Assembly (NCBI GenBank): GCA_030442055.1 | Contig: JAUJEB010000005.1 | Coordinates: forward strand, 645,115 to 709,114 | Origin: Agaribacillus aureus | GTDB lineage: Bacteria; Bacteroidota; Bacteroidia; Cytophagales; Cyclobacteriaceae | Direction: 5' to 3' | Length of the DNA: 64,000 nucleotides | Shown here: positions 28,020-37,193 of the stretch, in pieces | Numbering within the stretch: position 1 is the stretch's first letter | Layout: the number at the start of each line of letters is the position of its first letter | Made by a program: the position numbers and the translations under genes | The notes under the pieces: model-generated | Database searches by the model: none | The model's input: the letters and a program-made list of their open reading frames with translations, nothing else | What the model was told of the DNA's origin: nothing

Positions 28020-31000
28020 ATGAAATACACAGGCATCACCATTAGAGGGAATATCCTATCATTCGAAAAGCTGGAGAAGATCCAACAAGCCGAGACTGCT
28101 TTTCAATCAGTTACTGATTTTGGATTTGATAAAAATGATAACCTCAGGGATGAGATAGGTTCGACATGGAGTGAGTCCAAATTGCTATGGAGCATTTTCC
28201 AAAAAAAGATTGAGTCACTTCCAGAGAAAGAGACCGGTACCAGTGAAACCCGTAAACTCTGGATGATCCCATTCCTAATGCAGCTAGGATATGATCCAGA
28301 GTCAATCAAAGCTCAGGAGATTGCCGGTCAGTCTTTTGCTATTAGCCATCAAGATTCAAAGCTAAAAGAGTTTCCCATCTTGATCATGGGATACAAAGAT
28401 AAGCTAGATAGAAAGCCGGAAAGCTTCAGGTTAAGAATGTCTCCTCATGCATTGATGCAGGAGTACCTTAATAGAACCGAAAATGTTTATGGACTGGTCT
28501 CCAATGGAAAACAACTTCGTTTGCTTCGAGACTCGTACAGGCTGGCCAAGCTTTCCTTCATTGAATTTAATCTGGAGAAAATCTTTGAAGAGGAGCTGTA
28601 CTTTGAGTTTGCTTTGCTCTTCCGATTGCTGCACAGTTCCCGAATGCCGAGAAGTGTACACCAGGCCGAAAAAAGTCCCATTGAAACTTATCACCAGGAT
28701 TCACTGGATTCTGGGGCAAGGATAAGAGACCAGCTGAGACATAAGGTTAAAGAAGCCATGGAAATATTAGCTAATGGCTTGATTTGGGAACATTCAAACG
28801 AGAAGTTCACCTTAGCTATTCAGGAAAAGAAGATTGATCCTCTTCAGTTCTATAAGTTCCTATTACGGATCATCTACCGGATCATTTTCCTAGGTACCAT
28901 AGAGGAACGGGATTTAATATTTCCGGGGAAAGACCCAAAGGAGAAGGCTTATTCTGATTTCTTAAGAAAGAAATCAATCTATTTCAAATTTTACAGCATT
29001 GAGCGCCTACGAAAGCTCGCCTCATCGAAAGTCTATATCAATCCAGCCAAACATGATCTCTGGAAAGGATTGATAACCACTTTCAAACTCTTTGAGCCAA
29101 TTGGTGAGGGGAAGAAACTGGGAATCTTACCGTTAGGTGGTGATCTCTTTTCCACTGATGGATTGCGTATTGATGGCTTCAATCTGGAAGCCTTAACATG
29201 CAAAAATAAAACAGTGCTAGCTATCATTGAGAACCTGACCACCTTTCAGGACACTACTGGATCAAAAGTCAGAGTCAATTATCGAGATTTGGATGTGGAG
29301 GAATTGGGCTCTATCTATGAAGCATTATTGGAGCTTCGCCCGTATTTCAATACAGAAGCAGGTCGACCAATTTTTGGATTCTCGGAAGGGTCGCAGCGTA
29401 AACTAACTGGTTCTTACTACACTAGACATGATCTTGTGGCTCAGTTGATCAAAACAGCTTTATATCCAGTATTAGATGATCGTTTAGGTAAGGCTAACAC
29501 TAAAGAAGAGAAAGAGGAGGCAATTCTAAAAATTAAAGTTTGTGATCCAGCGGCAGGTTCTGGACACTTTTTAATTGCCGCTGCCAAAGCATTGGGATTT
29601 GAATTAGCAAAGATCCGTTCTGATGAAGAAAACCCAGGTGAAAAATGGGTGTTGGACGCCACACGAGATATAATATCCCAATGCATTCATGGAGTAGATA
29701 AGAATCCGGATGCTGTAGAGCTTTGCAGGATTAGTTTATGGTTGACCGGACACAGTAACGGAAAGCCTCTCACTTTTATTGACCATAAGATCAAATGTGG
29801 TGACTCGCTTGTTGGAGTAGACAAGCTGGTAAGACTGCAAGCGGGAATTCCAGATTATGCCTTTAAACCAGTGACTGGAGATGATAAAACCACCGCCAAC
29901 ACCCTTAAGAAAAGAAACAATGAATTCCTCAAGAAAAAGCAATACTCCATATTCTTTACTTCTGATGTAAAAGCTCATCAGCACCGTTTTGCTAAGAAAT
30001 ACCGAGAGCTAAACCAACTAAAAATCGAATCTGCTCAAGACTATTCCAAAGCAAAATCTGTCTATCAAAAAACGCATATTGATCCCCTTTGGCAAAAAGA
30101 TCATACTGCCAGTAATCTATTCACCTGGGCCTTCTTCCAACCTTATCAGGAGAATGCCAGGGAAAGTGATTTGGTTCATAGTGAATTCCTTTTTCAATAC
30201 CTAATGAGTGGAGGATCGATCAATGCAAAATTAGAAGCCTTAGCAAATGTAAGAGCTTTGGAATATAGGTTCTTTCACTGGTTTTTGGAGTTTCCAGATG
30301 TATTTGAGAAGGAAGGTTTCGATGTGATACTTGGAAACCCTCCATGGGAACGTGTAAATCTTAGCGACAAAGAGTTTTTTTCTACTCGAAAACCAGAGAT
30401 ATCTGATATACCAAAATCATCTGATAGAAATAAGGTTATTAGGAGTTTAGAACAATCAGACCCCATCCTATTCAAAGAATACAATGATGCTGTCATAATA
30501 GCTGAAAAGGAAATCAAATACTATAAGACGAAAGAACTATTTCAATATGGTAATTCTGGTCTGCTGAATACCTATCCATTATTTACTGAAAGAGTAATTA
30601 ATACTCTGAATCATGATGGACATATAGGATTCGTTATACCTTCTGGCTTTTTTACGGATGACACACTTTCCCGGCTATTTGGATATTGCATAAAGAAAAA
30701 ATATGTCTATTCCATTTATGATTTTGAAAATTCAAAAAAAATATTCCCAGATATACATAGACAAACTCGATTTAGTCTAATTACTTTGTCAAAACTGAAA
30801 AAGCCAGAATACTTTTTTGCACAATTTTATTGTCAAGATCCTGTTGAAATAACTGTGGAAGCCAATAAAATTAGAATCGGGGCCGAGGATATTAATCGGT
30901 TCAACCCAAACAATAAAGTCTGCCCATCTTTTAGAACACAATTTGAGTATGATTTAAACAAGAAACTATATCAGTTTGGTGTGTTAAAAAACTCAAAAGA

Positions 31001-32417
31001 TCATAAAAACTCATCCCATATTCATAGGATGATAAATATGTCTACTGATTCTCATTTGTTAAAGGATTATCATCAAAACCATCTTCTTCCAGTTTATGAA
31101 TCGAAATTAATCCATCATTATGATCATCGGTTTGCTTCATTTGAAGGGCTGTCAGTTGAAGATAAATCAAAGGGAAATACTGCTAAACCGACCACGGATC
31201 AAAAAAAACTGTATGACTTCAGAATTACCCCAAGATATTTTGCTGGAAATAGTACCTATCATGAAAAGAATAAAAGCTGGGATTGGTCTCATTCATGGTA
31301 TTTAGCATATAGGGATATTGCCGCTTCTACTAACGAGAGAACTTCAATCTCTGCTATAATTCCCCCATCAGTAAATAGTAATTCTATTTATTTAATTTTT
31401 GATCCCAATGTAATAGATCTTGTACTGTTTCATGGCTTGATGAATAGCATTATTTTCGATTTCGTAGTTAGATCAAAGGTTAATCTTCACTTGCCACCTG
31501 TTACATTACAGCAAACACCATGTATTAGGTTTTCCCAACTAGAATTAGACCAAAAACTTTTTCTTATTCCTCGTATCCTAGAACTAGACTATACCGCTTG
31601 GGATGTGAGAGGCTATGCAAATAGTGTCTGGGGCGATTGTTGTGATGATGTAAAACAAGCAATTTTAAATCAATGGGAGGAAAGCAAAAAAGTGGTAGGC
31701 TACCATGATTGGGAATTACCCAGTTGGGCATCAGAAATATCCCAGATTGACTACTCAATGGAAACAGGAATACCTATTACTCCATTTATGTGGAACGAAA
31801 CAAGAAGAGAAAATATTAAAGCTGAATTAGATGCTTATTTTGCATTACTTTTTGGTCTATCACAAGATGAGGTAAGATATATTTTAGAACCAAAAGAATT
31901 ATTTGGTAATGATTTTCATGGAGACACTTTTCCTGTCCTCAAATCAAAAGAATTAAAGAAGTATGGAGAATACCGCACTCGTAGATTAGTACTAGAAGCT
32001 TACGATCGCCTGCGACCAACCTGGGACATGGAAGTCCACCTTGCTAAGCTCAAAGAAGTCTGGGAAAAGTATCAGGAAGATCTAAGTGAAAAGAAGAGGC
32101 CAGCTCCTTCTCCCAAAAAACCAAAACCCAAGCCTACGAAAGTAAAAGAGCCCAAATCCCAATATGGGATATTTGGTAATGAAGAAGTTCAGATAGCAGA
32201 AAAGGTTACTTTAGGTTCCAAAGTAAAAGCCAGAAACCTAACACAAGGTAAAGATCTAGCTTTCATCATCGTCAAAAGCCCCAAAAACGCCCAAGCAGAA
32301 CCGGAGTATCAGCCGATATCAATCACATCCCATTTAGCACTTCCCATGATCAATGCTAAAGTTGGATATCGCTTCAAAGTCGGAGATCAGGAATATGAGA
32401 TTTTAAGTGTAAAGTGA
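28020..32417 (+). CDS. Eco57I/DrmMI-like N6-adenine DNA methyltransferase
   Basis: The 1465-residue protein starts two bases after the SNF2 gene stop. The AdoMet-binding motif DPAAGSGHFLIAAAKALG lies at about residue 509, and the catalytic NPPWE motif of N6-adenine methylases at about 772. The flanks are long: an N-terminal half of helical and nuclease-like character, and a C-terminal target-recognition-like region ending in a Lys/Pro-rich linker (PSPKKPKPKPTK) and a small domain. The size and layout fit PglX/DrmMI-type enzymes that mark host DNA. Together with the two helicases it forms a DISARM-like restriction operon; no phospholipase-D-type DrmC gene follows. Confidence 0.85.
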   Translation: MKYTGITIRGNILSFEKLEKIQQAETAFQSVTDFGFDKNDNLRDEIGSTWSESKLLWSIFQKKIESLPEKETGTSETRKLWMIPFLMQLGYDPESIKAQEIAGQSFAISHQDSKLKEFPILIMGYKDKLDRKPESFRLRMSPHALMQEYLNRTENVYGLVSNGKQLRLLRDSYRLAKLSFIEFNLEKIFEEELYFEFALLFRLLHSSRMPRSVHQAEKSPIETYHQDSLDSGARIRDQLRHKVKEAMEILANGLIWEHSNEKFTLAIQEKKIDPLQFYKFLLRIIYRIIFLGTIEERDLIFPGKDPKEKAYSDFLRKKSIYFKFYSIERLRKLASSKVYINPAKHDLWKGLITTFKLFEPIGEGKKLGILPLGGDLFSTDGLRIDGFNLEALTCKNKTVLAIIENLTTFQDTTGSKVRVNYRDLDVEELGSIYEALLELRPYFNTEAGRPIFGFSEGSQRKLTGSYYTRHDLVAQLIKTALYPVLDDRLGKANTKEEKEEAILKIKVCDPAAGSGHFLIAAAKALGFELAKIRSDEENPGEKWVLDATRDIISQCIHGVDKNPDAVELCRISLWLTGHSNGKPLTFIDHKIKCGDSLVGVDKLVRLQAGIPDYAFKPVTGDDKTTANTLKKRNNEFLKKKQYSIFFTSDVKAHQHRFAKKYRELNQLKIESAQDYSKAKSVYQKTHIDPLWQKDHTASNLFTWAFFQPYQENARESDLVHSEFLFQYLMSGGSINAKLEALANVRALEYRFFHWFLEFPDVFEKEGFDVILGNPPWERVNLSDKEFFSTRKPEISDIPKSSDRNKVIRSLEQSDPILFKEYNDAVIIAEKEIKYYKTKELFQYGNSGLLNTYPLFTERVINTLNHDGHIGFVIPSGFFTDDTLSRLFGYCIKKKYVYSIYDFENSKKIFPDIHRQTRFSLITLSKLKKPEYFFAQFYCQDPVEITVEANKIRIGAEDINRFNPNNKVCPSFRTQFEYDLNKKLYQFGVLKNSKDHKNSSHIHRMINMSTDSHLLKDYHQNHLLPVYESKLIHHYDHRFASFEGLSVEDKSKGNTAKPTTDQKKLYDFRITPRYFAGNSTYHEKNKSWDWSHSWYLAYRDIAASTNERTSISAIIPPSVNSNSIYLIFDPNVIDLVLFHGLMNSIIFDFVVRSKVNLHLPPVTLQQTPCIRFSQLELDQKLFLIPRILELDYTAWDVRGYANSVWGDCCDDVKQAILNQWEESKKVVGYHDWELPSWASEISQIDYSMETGIPITPFMWNETRRENIKAELDAYFALLFGLSQDEVRYILEPKELFGNDFHGDTFPVLKSKELKKYGEYRTRRLVLEAYDRLRPTWDMEVHLAKLKEVWEKYQEDLSEKKRPAPSPKKPKPKPTKVKEPKSQYGIFGNEEVQIAEKVTLGSKVKARNLTQGKDLAFIIVKSPKNAQAEPEYQPISITSHLALPMINAKVGYRFKVGDQEYEILSVK

Positions 32418-32648
32418 TGGCTGAGAATAACAAAGTTATGGTGCTTGATTGGAAATCTTTGATTTGGAACCCTTGAGATCTTGAAATCAAATTTAAACTT
32501 TGGAATAAGGATCGTCCCACATCTACGCTATGAAATACCATGATAACTAAAAGAAGAGAAACCTATAAATGAATACGTTATAACCAATTGGCTGAAGTGT
32601 ACGACACATCGTACCGGTAGAGTATCTTCACTTTACCACTAAATCAGG

Positions 32649-33062
32649 TTACTTCCTTTCCTCTAAAAACTTTTGCAGCATTGCCACCTTTTCCCTTTCA
32701 CTTTTTAACAATTCTTCATACAATTTTTTGTTTTCCTCCATCGCCTCTGCCCATTTTTCAAAGGGGTTAAAAGTACATTGATAGTTAACTAAAGAACTAT
32801 TATCGTTTAAAGTATTGTGAATTTGATTGAAAACAGCCTCCTCACTGAAACTTTTAATGGCATCCGAATTGACGCCTAAAGCGTTGGCCATTTTTTCTAG
32901 CATGGCTTCATCCACATTCTCACTTTGTTCAATTTTAGATACAGTCTGCTGGCTAATCCCTAACTTATCAGCCACCACATCCTGCTTGATGCCAAGCATC
33001 TCACGCATACGGCCAATCTTTCTTCCCATATGCTTTGCCTGAGGTTTGGTTTTATGTTCCAT
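32649..33062 (-). CDS. XRE-family transcriptional regulator
   Basis: The 137-residue protein has a classic Cro/C1 helix-turn-helix at residues 12-66 (IGRMREMLGIKQDVVADKLG, ISQQTVSKIEQ). A C-terminal helical tail ends in a coiled-coil-like run (NKKLYEELLKSEREKVAMLQKFLEE) that could mediate dimer formation. It is divergent from the small gene at 33285. The space between them carries three operator-like repeats with a 20-bp period. It probably represses itself and the divergent genes and may control excision or cargo expression of the element. Confidence 0.85.
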   Translation of the reverse strand: MEHKTKPQAKHMGRKIGRMREMLGIKQDVVADKLGISQQTVSKIEQSENVDEAMLEKMANALGVNSDAIKSFSEEAVFNQIHNTLNDNSSLVNYQCTFNPFEKWAEAMEENKKLYEELLKSEREKVAMLQKFLEERK

Positions 33063-33103
33063 AAGCCAAATATATTGATTTCTAAAAATGTCTCAAAACT
33101 GTA

Positions 33104-33155
33104 TGGTATTCTACAATTTGGGTTGGTAATCTACCACTTTATCTGGTAGGATACA
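33104..33155. promoter_or_regulatory. three operator-like 12-mers with exact 20-bp spacing
   Basis: TGGTATTCTACA (33104), TGGTAATCTACC (33124) and TGGTAGGATACA (33144) share the frame TGGTA-3-TAC and start exactly 20 bp apart, about two helical turns. They lie 42 bp before the regulator start. Each is an imperfect dyad, as expected for XRE dimers binding on one face of the helix. Confidence 0.6.
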
Positions 33156-33251
33156 ACAGACTTTCTGCTCTCCTTAGACGCAAAAAACAAGGCTTGGAGT
33201 GCCACACTCGCTCAAATTGTATTTTACTGCAATGCGGTCTACTTCAGTCAA

Positions 33252-33266
33252 TAACAATTATTGTTA
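33252..33266. promoter_or_regulatory. palindrome TAACAATTATTGTTA
   Basis: A perfect 7-1-7 palindrome ends 18 bp before the start of the small gene at 33285. It is well placed for a repressor site over its promoter or leader. Confidence 0.4.
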
Positions 33267-33284
33267 CCACTAAATATCAAAGTC

Positions 33285-33563
33285 ATGATTGTATATAATG
33301 AGAAAGAAAACCTGTTAAAAATCACGATCCCCTTATTAGGAATTGAGGAATTACGAGACTACCAAAACGGGGTTTTAGGCGTTCTAAGGCAAATTGAAAT
33401 TGATGATTGCAATCCGGAATTAATGGGACATGTAATGTCGGTTTATAAGTTGTTAGGCCATATCATGGTGGATAAGGAATTTTTCTCCCAAAATGGAAAG
33501 TTAGCTTCTGACCATAAGGATTCGACAATAAGGGGCCCCAAACGAAAAACAAAAAAGTCATGA
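33285..33563 (+). CDS. hypothetical protein, 92 aa
   Basis: A small acidic protein (MIVYNEKENLLKITIPLLGI at the start, then a basic tail GPKRKTKKS). I do not recognise the family. It starts at ATG 33285, just after a palindrome, and overlaps the next gene by the four bases ATGA, so the two are translationally coupled. It is divergent from the XRE regulator and probably under its control. Confidence 0.6.
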   Translation: MIVYNEKENLLKITIPLLGIEELRDYQNGVLGVLRQIEIDDCNPELMGHVMSVYKLLGHIMVDKEFFSQNGKLASDHKDSTIRGPKRKTKKS

Positions 33564-33907
33564 AAATCAAATTCCCCAAAAATCAACTATTGGTAAGTCT
33601 TCCACCTAAAGTTGAACTTGCAATATTTTTAATCAAAGAAGAATTGAAAAATGTGAAATTCATCAATGATCTTCAAGCAGCCGGAACCGATGCAAGTATT
33701 GGTATCCTTGATCTAAGTCCATTAATATCAGCCATTGTAGGTTTTAAAGGTGACCAAACTGACGAATTTAACGAATGGTACTTTGATCGTCAAACAAGAC
33801 TGGCTTCATACTTCGATCCCGAAAATGAGAAGGAACTTCTGGAACAAGCCTTCAACTTTTATGTGGATTTGGAAGTGAAGAAACGTGAATGGTTACAAAA
33901 TGGCTAA
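33560..33907 (+). CDS. hypothetical protein, 115 aa
   Basis: A small soluble protein (KVELAIFLIKEELKNVKFINDLQAA, then FDRQTRLASYFDPENEKELLEQAFNFY in part), predicted mainly helical. I do not recognise the family. It is coupled by an ATGA overlap to the upstream small gene; together they look like a two-gene accessory unit of the element. Confidence 0.6.
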   Translation: MKIKFPKNQLLVSLPPKVELAIFLIKEELKNVKFINDLQAAGTDASIGILDLSPLISAIVGFKGDQTDEFNEWYFDRQTRLASYFDPENEKELLEQAFNFYVDLEVKKREWLQNG

Positions 33908-33979
33908 TTAGCGCATATTCCGGTTTTGATGACGATTATTTGAAATACCAGAAATTTCTTCTTAGACCGCCGTTTTTCT

Positions 33980-34076
33980 GTTTACTGAAATTGTTTACGG
34001 CTGTTTACAGGTTTATAAACACGATATTAACTAGACCCCGGGTCTATGTAAACACCGTGTAAACTTTTCTGTAAAC
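33980..34076. repeat. iteron-like cluster: three GTTTAC facing three GTAAAC around a palindrome
   Basis: GTTTAC occurs at 33980, 33993 and 34003. Its complement GTAAAC occurs at 34048, 34059 and 34071. Between them lies the perfect palindrome TAGACCCCGGGTCTA (34032-34046). Spacings are 10-13 bp, near one helical turn. The cluster covers the 3' end of the next gene. It could be a replication, transfer or excision-accessory site. Confidence 0.55.
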
Positions 34077-35370
34077 AGACATAATAAGCGTCTAGCAAAG
34101 CTTGGTCTTTGTATTGCCTCAACCGTTTTTCATGGATCCTGAATAGTTGAATTCGGGATTTATTTTTGAATTGACCTTTGCCCTGATTGTGCAAGCTAAG
34201 TTCATGTTTAGCTTGTTGCAGTGCAAGCTGGTTTCGGATTTCTAACTTCAGGGTTTCCTGCCTGAGATACCACTCCCAGGTCTTTCTGAAGCCATTCCGA
34301 TCATTGTGCGGATGAAAGTAAAGATGTGGCTTAGCGATCCAGTGAATACTCCGGCGTGTCAACCACTTGGCTACCATATCTACTCTGGTAATAGCACTTT
34401 CGTGGAATTTCAGCCATTCTTTTTCGCTGGCTTTCAGTCTAAACTTTCCATAAACAGACTCCCAAATCAGGTTTAAGACCTCCCGCTCTTCTGGATCACT
34501 CAGGATGATGTCAGGGTATAGCACATCCCTGGCGTATTCCCAAAACTTCTTTACCAGTGAAAGTAAAAAAAGGTGCCCCGCCTCGCCGGAAATCTGTTCA
34601 TATTTTTTCTTCGGAATCTGTTCCTGCTTTTTGACAGAACCTTTTTCCAAATTTTTCACTGAACTTTTTTCTTTAGACAAAGCAGGGGCAACACTTTTCT
34701 GGATGTTCTTGCAAGGTTCATGTCCTGTTCCTGCTGCCTCGCCTGTATCGGAAGGACTTGAGGGTTGGACAGCAGGCATGCCACCACCGTGAGCGGCTGA
34801 GCGAACGCCGCTTATTTCTTTCACTATTTTGAGATCTGTTAACTTATCCACATTGCTATTAATATTATAATGTTCATGTTGTTCATGAACTAAAGGGGGA
34901 ATTTTTTTCGCTTCTGGTAAAAAAATAGAGCGTAGGTGACTGATTTTCGACATGCCTTCTCCCAAGTCTGTGCATAACTCAGCTTTACCGAATATGGCTT
35001 TGTTTATCCATATTTCAACACCTTCTACTCCCTTATGTTTTTCATCCACGATGAATCCGGCTTGTCTCAGTCTCTCCTTATGATTGAGAATAGTTCGCTT
35101 AGTGCAGCCTTTACAGGTAGCCAGGCTGGTATTATAAGTTCGGAAGCCAGGAGGGTTTTGTGGATCTATTTTATCAATCCGGGAGGCCTTGTTAAGCTGC
35201 TTCAGGTAAAGCCTTACAATTAGTTCGGCTGTAGCCCGGTGATTGGCGTTGAGTTTATCAGTGAGTTTCCTTTGAGTGGCGTTATATTGATCGATAAAGT
35301 TTTTGGTCCTGGAAAAGGTTTCACTAAAATCAAAGTAATGTCTTGTTATTGGTATTTCCTGGTTGTCCAT
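34027..35370 (-). CDS. DNA-binding protein of the element, replication/transfer-like (wHTH)
   Basis: The 447-residue protein has an N-terminal helical part with a helix-turn-helix-like segment (LATCKGCTKRTILNHKERL, RQAGFIVDE; about residues 80-115). A low-complexity basic middle (KEKSSVKNLEKGSVKKQEQ) is followed by a C-terminal domain with many aromatic and basic residues (KFWEYARDVLYP, RRSIHWIAKPHLYFHP). I cannot assign a named family; similar proteins occur in Bacteroidota mobile elements. Its 3' end lies inside an iteron-like repeat cluster, which would fit a replication or plasmid-like maintenance role. This is inference. Confidence 0.6.
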   Translation of the reverse strand: MDNQEIPITRHYFDFSETFSRTKNFIDQYNATQRKLTDKLNANHRATAELIVRLYLKQLNKASRIDKIDPQNPPGFRTYNTSLATCKGCTKRTILNHKERLRQAGFIVDEKHKGVEGVEIWINKAIFGKAELCTDLGEGMSKISHLRSIFLPEAKKIPPLVHEQHEHYNINSNVDKLTDLKIVKEISGVRSAAHGGGMPAVQPSSPSDTGEAAGTGHEPCKNIQKSVAPALSKEKSSVKNLEKGSVKKQEQIPKKKYEQISGEAGHLFLLSLVKKFWEYARDVLYPDIILSDPEEREVLNLIWESVYGKFRLKASEKEWLKFHESAITRVDMVAKWLTRRSIHWIAKPHLYFHPHNDRNGFRKTWEWYLRQETLKLEIRNQLALQQAKHELSLHNQGKGQFKNKSRIQLFRIHEKRLRQYKDQALLDAYYVCLQKSLHGVYIDPGSS

Positions 35371-35595
35371 GATTGATCGTGGAATTTTTGTATATTTTCC
35401 ACTAAATGAAAATTATTTTAGCAGAAGATCAATAGGGGTTGGCAAGGCTTGTTTTGTTCATGGCTTTTGGGTAAAAAATGTTAATTTTGGGGAATTGAAG
35501 GGTTTTTATGTCATTTCCTGGCAAAGTTTGGCTCTTCAATCTTTAACGGTTTCTAATGAACTCTAATGGTCCTGAATATGGAGGAGATGAAATTT

Positions 35596-35757
35596 ATGAG
35601 CAAAGCAGAATTGGCCAGACAACTTGGTGTAAGCCGTGAGACTTTACGTAAAAAGCTTCAAGAGGTGAAAGGCTTGCACACTGGTAGAAGGCAACTGCTA
35701 TATCCTTATGAGGTGAGAATGGTGTATGAGGCGTTTGGGATTCAGATTAGCTCATGA
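35596..35757 (+). CDS. small helix-turn-helix protein, excisionase-like
   Basis: This 53-residue protein is almost entirely a helix-turn-helix (MSKAELARQLGVSRETLRKK). The sequence GGAGGAG at 35580-35586 stands nine bases before ATG 35596, which decides this start over the upstream in-frame ATGs at 35566, 35578 and 35587. Small HTH proteins of this size near the end of an integrated element often act as recombination directionality factors; that role is inferred. Confidence 0.65.
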   Translation: MSKAELARQLGVSRETLRKKLQEVKGLHTGRRQLLYPYEVRMVYEAFGIQISS

Positions 35758-35815
35758 TGAAATAGGGTTATGCTCTGACAGATTCCCACCGAACTCAAAA
35801 CTTACATAATTTAGC

Positions 35816-35832
35816 ATGTGATCAAATCACAT
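35816..35832. promoter_or_regulatory. palindrome ATGTGATCAAATCACAT
   Basis: Perfect 7-bp arms around three bases lie 59 bp after the small HTH gene, within a gene-free stretch (35758-36038). It resembles a dimeric regulator site of CRP type (TGTGA-n-TCACA), though the spacer is shorter than in CRP boxes. Confidence 0.4.
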
Positions 35833-36038
35833 AAGAAATGCATCAAAGATAAACAGGGGCGCTCAAAACCGGGAGATACAAGACTTATCTTCTAATGGTC
35901 TTGTTCGGAAATAGGTTTGCAGTTAAACTCGCAAGCAAAGAATTTTATCACACTCTTACGGAGCGACGAAATTTTTTTAAAACTAAAAATGGGAAGGCGC
36001 GAAACTTATAAAGTGTACTCTTGGATATTTGAACAAAT

Positions 36039-37019
36039 TCATTTCGTGTTTCTAATAATTATAGTTTTTACATGTGTGTCATTTTCTAAATACGAAAAAT
36101 CACTTTCCCACTTTTTATCATCCAATTGAACTGCTTTATCTACTAATATCCCAAAAATCAATACCCTAATATTCGGATGTTGCTTGTAAAAGTCTTTAAG
36201 GCCGCTAAGTGTTTTTACTATGTTTCGCTTGTCAGTATCATTCTTTACGTGCTTTAATTCAATTATTATTTGATTGTTAAATAAATTGAAGTCCGATATT
36301 TTTTTATTTCCATCGTATGTGAGCTCAACTTCTTCTCGACCCAATCCACTGAGCCAAGGTTTTATTGTTATCCAAAATAGGTTTTGGAAATCATACTCAT
36401 CTAATAAGTTATTCGCCCACCCACCTTTAGCTTGACCATGCCCTGTTACATTTTCATTAGCTGATATTAGGTTTTTCATGACTGTTATTATCATGTCAGA
36501 AGCTTCGTTAGCCGATTGACCAATATATGGCTTGGTAGGTAATCCTTTTCTATCGGCTGACTCAAAGTACTTTATTAGCGCTTGGATTTCATAAGCATCA
36601 TTTGGAGTGTTAGGTAAAGAAGATAATTTAAGATTTACCCGCCTATCCAATGGCATAGTTTTATAAGTATCTAATTCTTTTGTTCGGCCAGTATCTCTAT
36701 TAAATAGTTTTACGGCATTTAATTTGGCTATTAGTTCTTCTTGAGAGTCTGCTGATATGTAGCTGTCATTTGCAATGCTTGTAGCTGTGCTACCTTCGAG
36801 TAAAAAAATATCCAATGCTGTACAGTTTTCAATTGTATGGTCTCTTAAATCGGAATGTTTAATTCGTGCTGATGTTGTGACCAGTAAATCTATGTCTGAC
36901 CTAATACTGTCAGTCTTATATCTTCGAGAGCCAAAAATATATACTGAATCTATCGCAGGAAATTTGCCTACAAGCACTGAGATAGCAGCGTTTAAATCTA
37001 TGTTCTCAATTTTTGCCAT
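36039..37019 (-). CDS. nucleotidyltransferase fused to PD-(D/E)XK nuclease domain
   Basis: The 326-residue protein joins two domains. Residues about 1-90 form a minimal nucleotidyltransferase: YIFGSRRYKTDSIRSDIDLLV carries the GS and D-x-D signature (about 26-45), and ALDIFLLEG gives the third acidic residue. Residues about 165-320 look like a restriction-endonuclease fold: GREEVELTYDG, then ISDFNLFNNQIIIELKHVKN with the D and E-x-K set (about 235-255). Minimal nucleotidyltransferases occur in toxin-antitoxin and defence systems; the fused nuclease suggests a single-protein defence gene. It is the last gene before the right att site. Confidence 0.75.
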   Translation of the reverse strand: MAKIENIDLNAAISVLVGKFPAIDSVYIFGSRRYKTDSIRSDIDLLVTTSARIKHSDLRDHTIENCTALDIFLLEGSTATSIANDSYISADSQEELIAKLNAVKLFNRDTGRTKELDTYKTMPLDRRVNLKLSSLPNTPNDAYEIQALIKYFESADRKGLPTKPYIGQSANEASDMIITVMKNLISANENVTGHGQAKGGWANNLLDEYDFQNLFWITIKPWLSGLGREEVELTYDGNKKISDFNLFNNQIIIELKHVKNDTDKRNIVKTLSGLKDFYKQHPNIRVLIFGILVDKAVQLDDKKWESDFSYLENDTHVKTIIIRNTK

Positions 37020-37155
37020 ACTTCAAATTTACAAGCTTTTTAATATAACCGGTTTTAGTATTTACTTAATTGATGGTTAGATGGAGGAAAATTGCCTGTT
37101 TATGGAATTATTTAGAGGACTGATAGCGTGATTTAAATAAACACCTACTTACTAA

Positions 37156-37176
37156 ATGTTGTACCTATGTTGTACC
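37156..37176 (+). repeat. tandem arm-type site, right end of element 1
   Basis: ATGTTGTACC occurs at 37156-37165 and 37167-37176, the same pair with the same 11-bp period as at 2771-2791. It lies 41 bp inside the right att core. The match at both ends ties this boundary to the integrase at 2847. Confidence 0.65.
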
Positions 37177-37193
37177 AACTTTCCAAAACCCAT

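Noticed and set aside
33104..33155. CRISPR array
   Set aside because: Units are 12 bp with 8-bp gaps and no cas genes are present; the pattern fits operators.
35917..36129. Small plus-strand gene
   Set aside because: It begins with TTG, runs into the opposite nucleotidyltransferase gene and becomes hydrophobic by antisense of that gene; no support.
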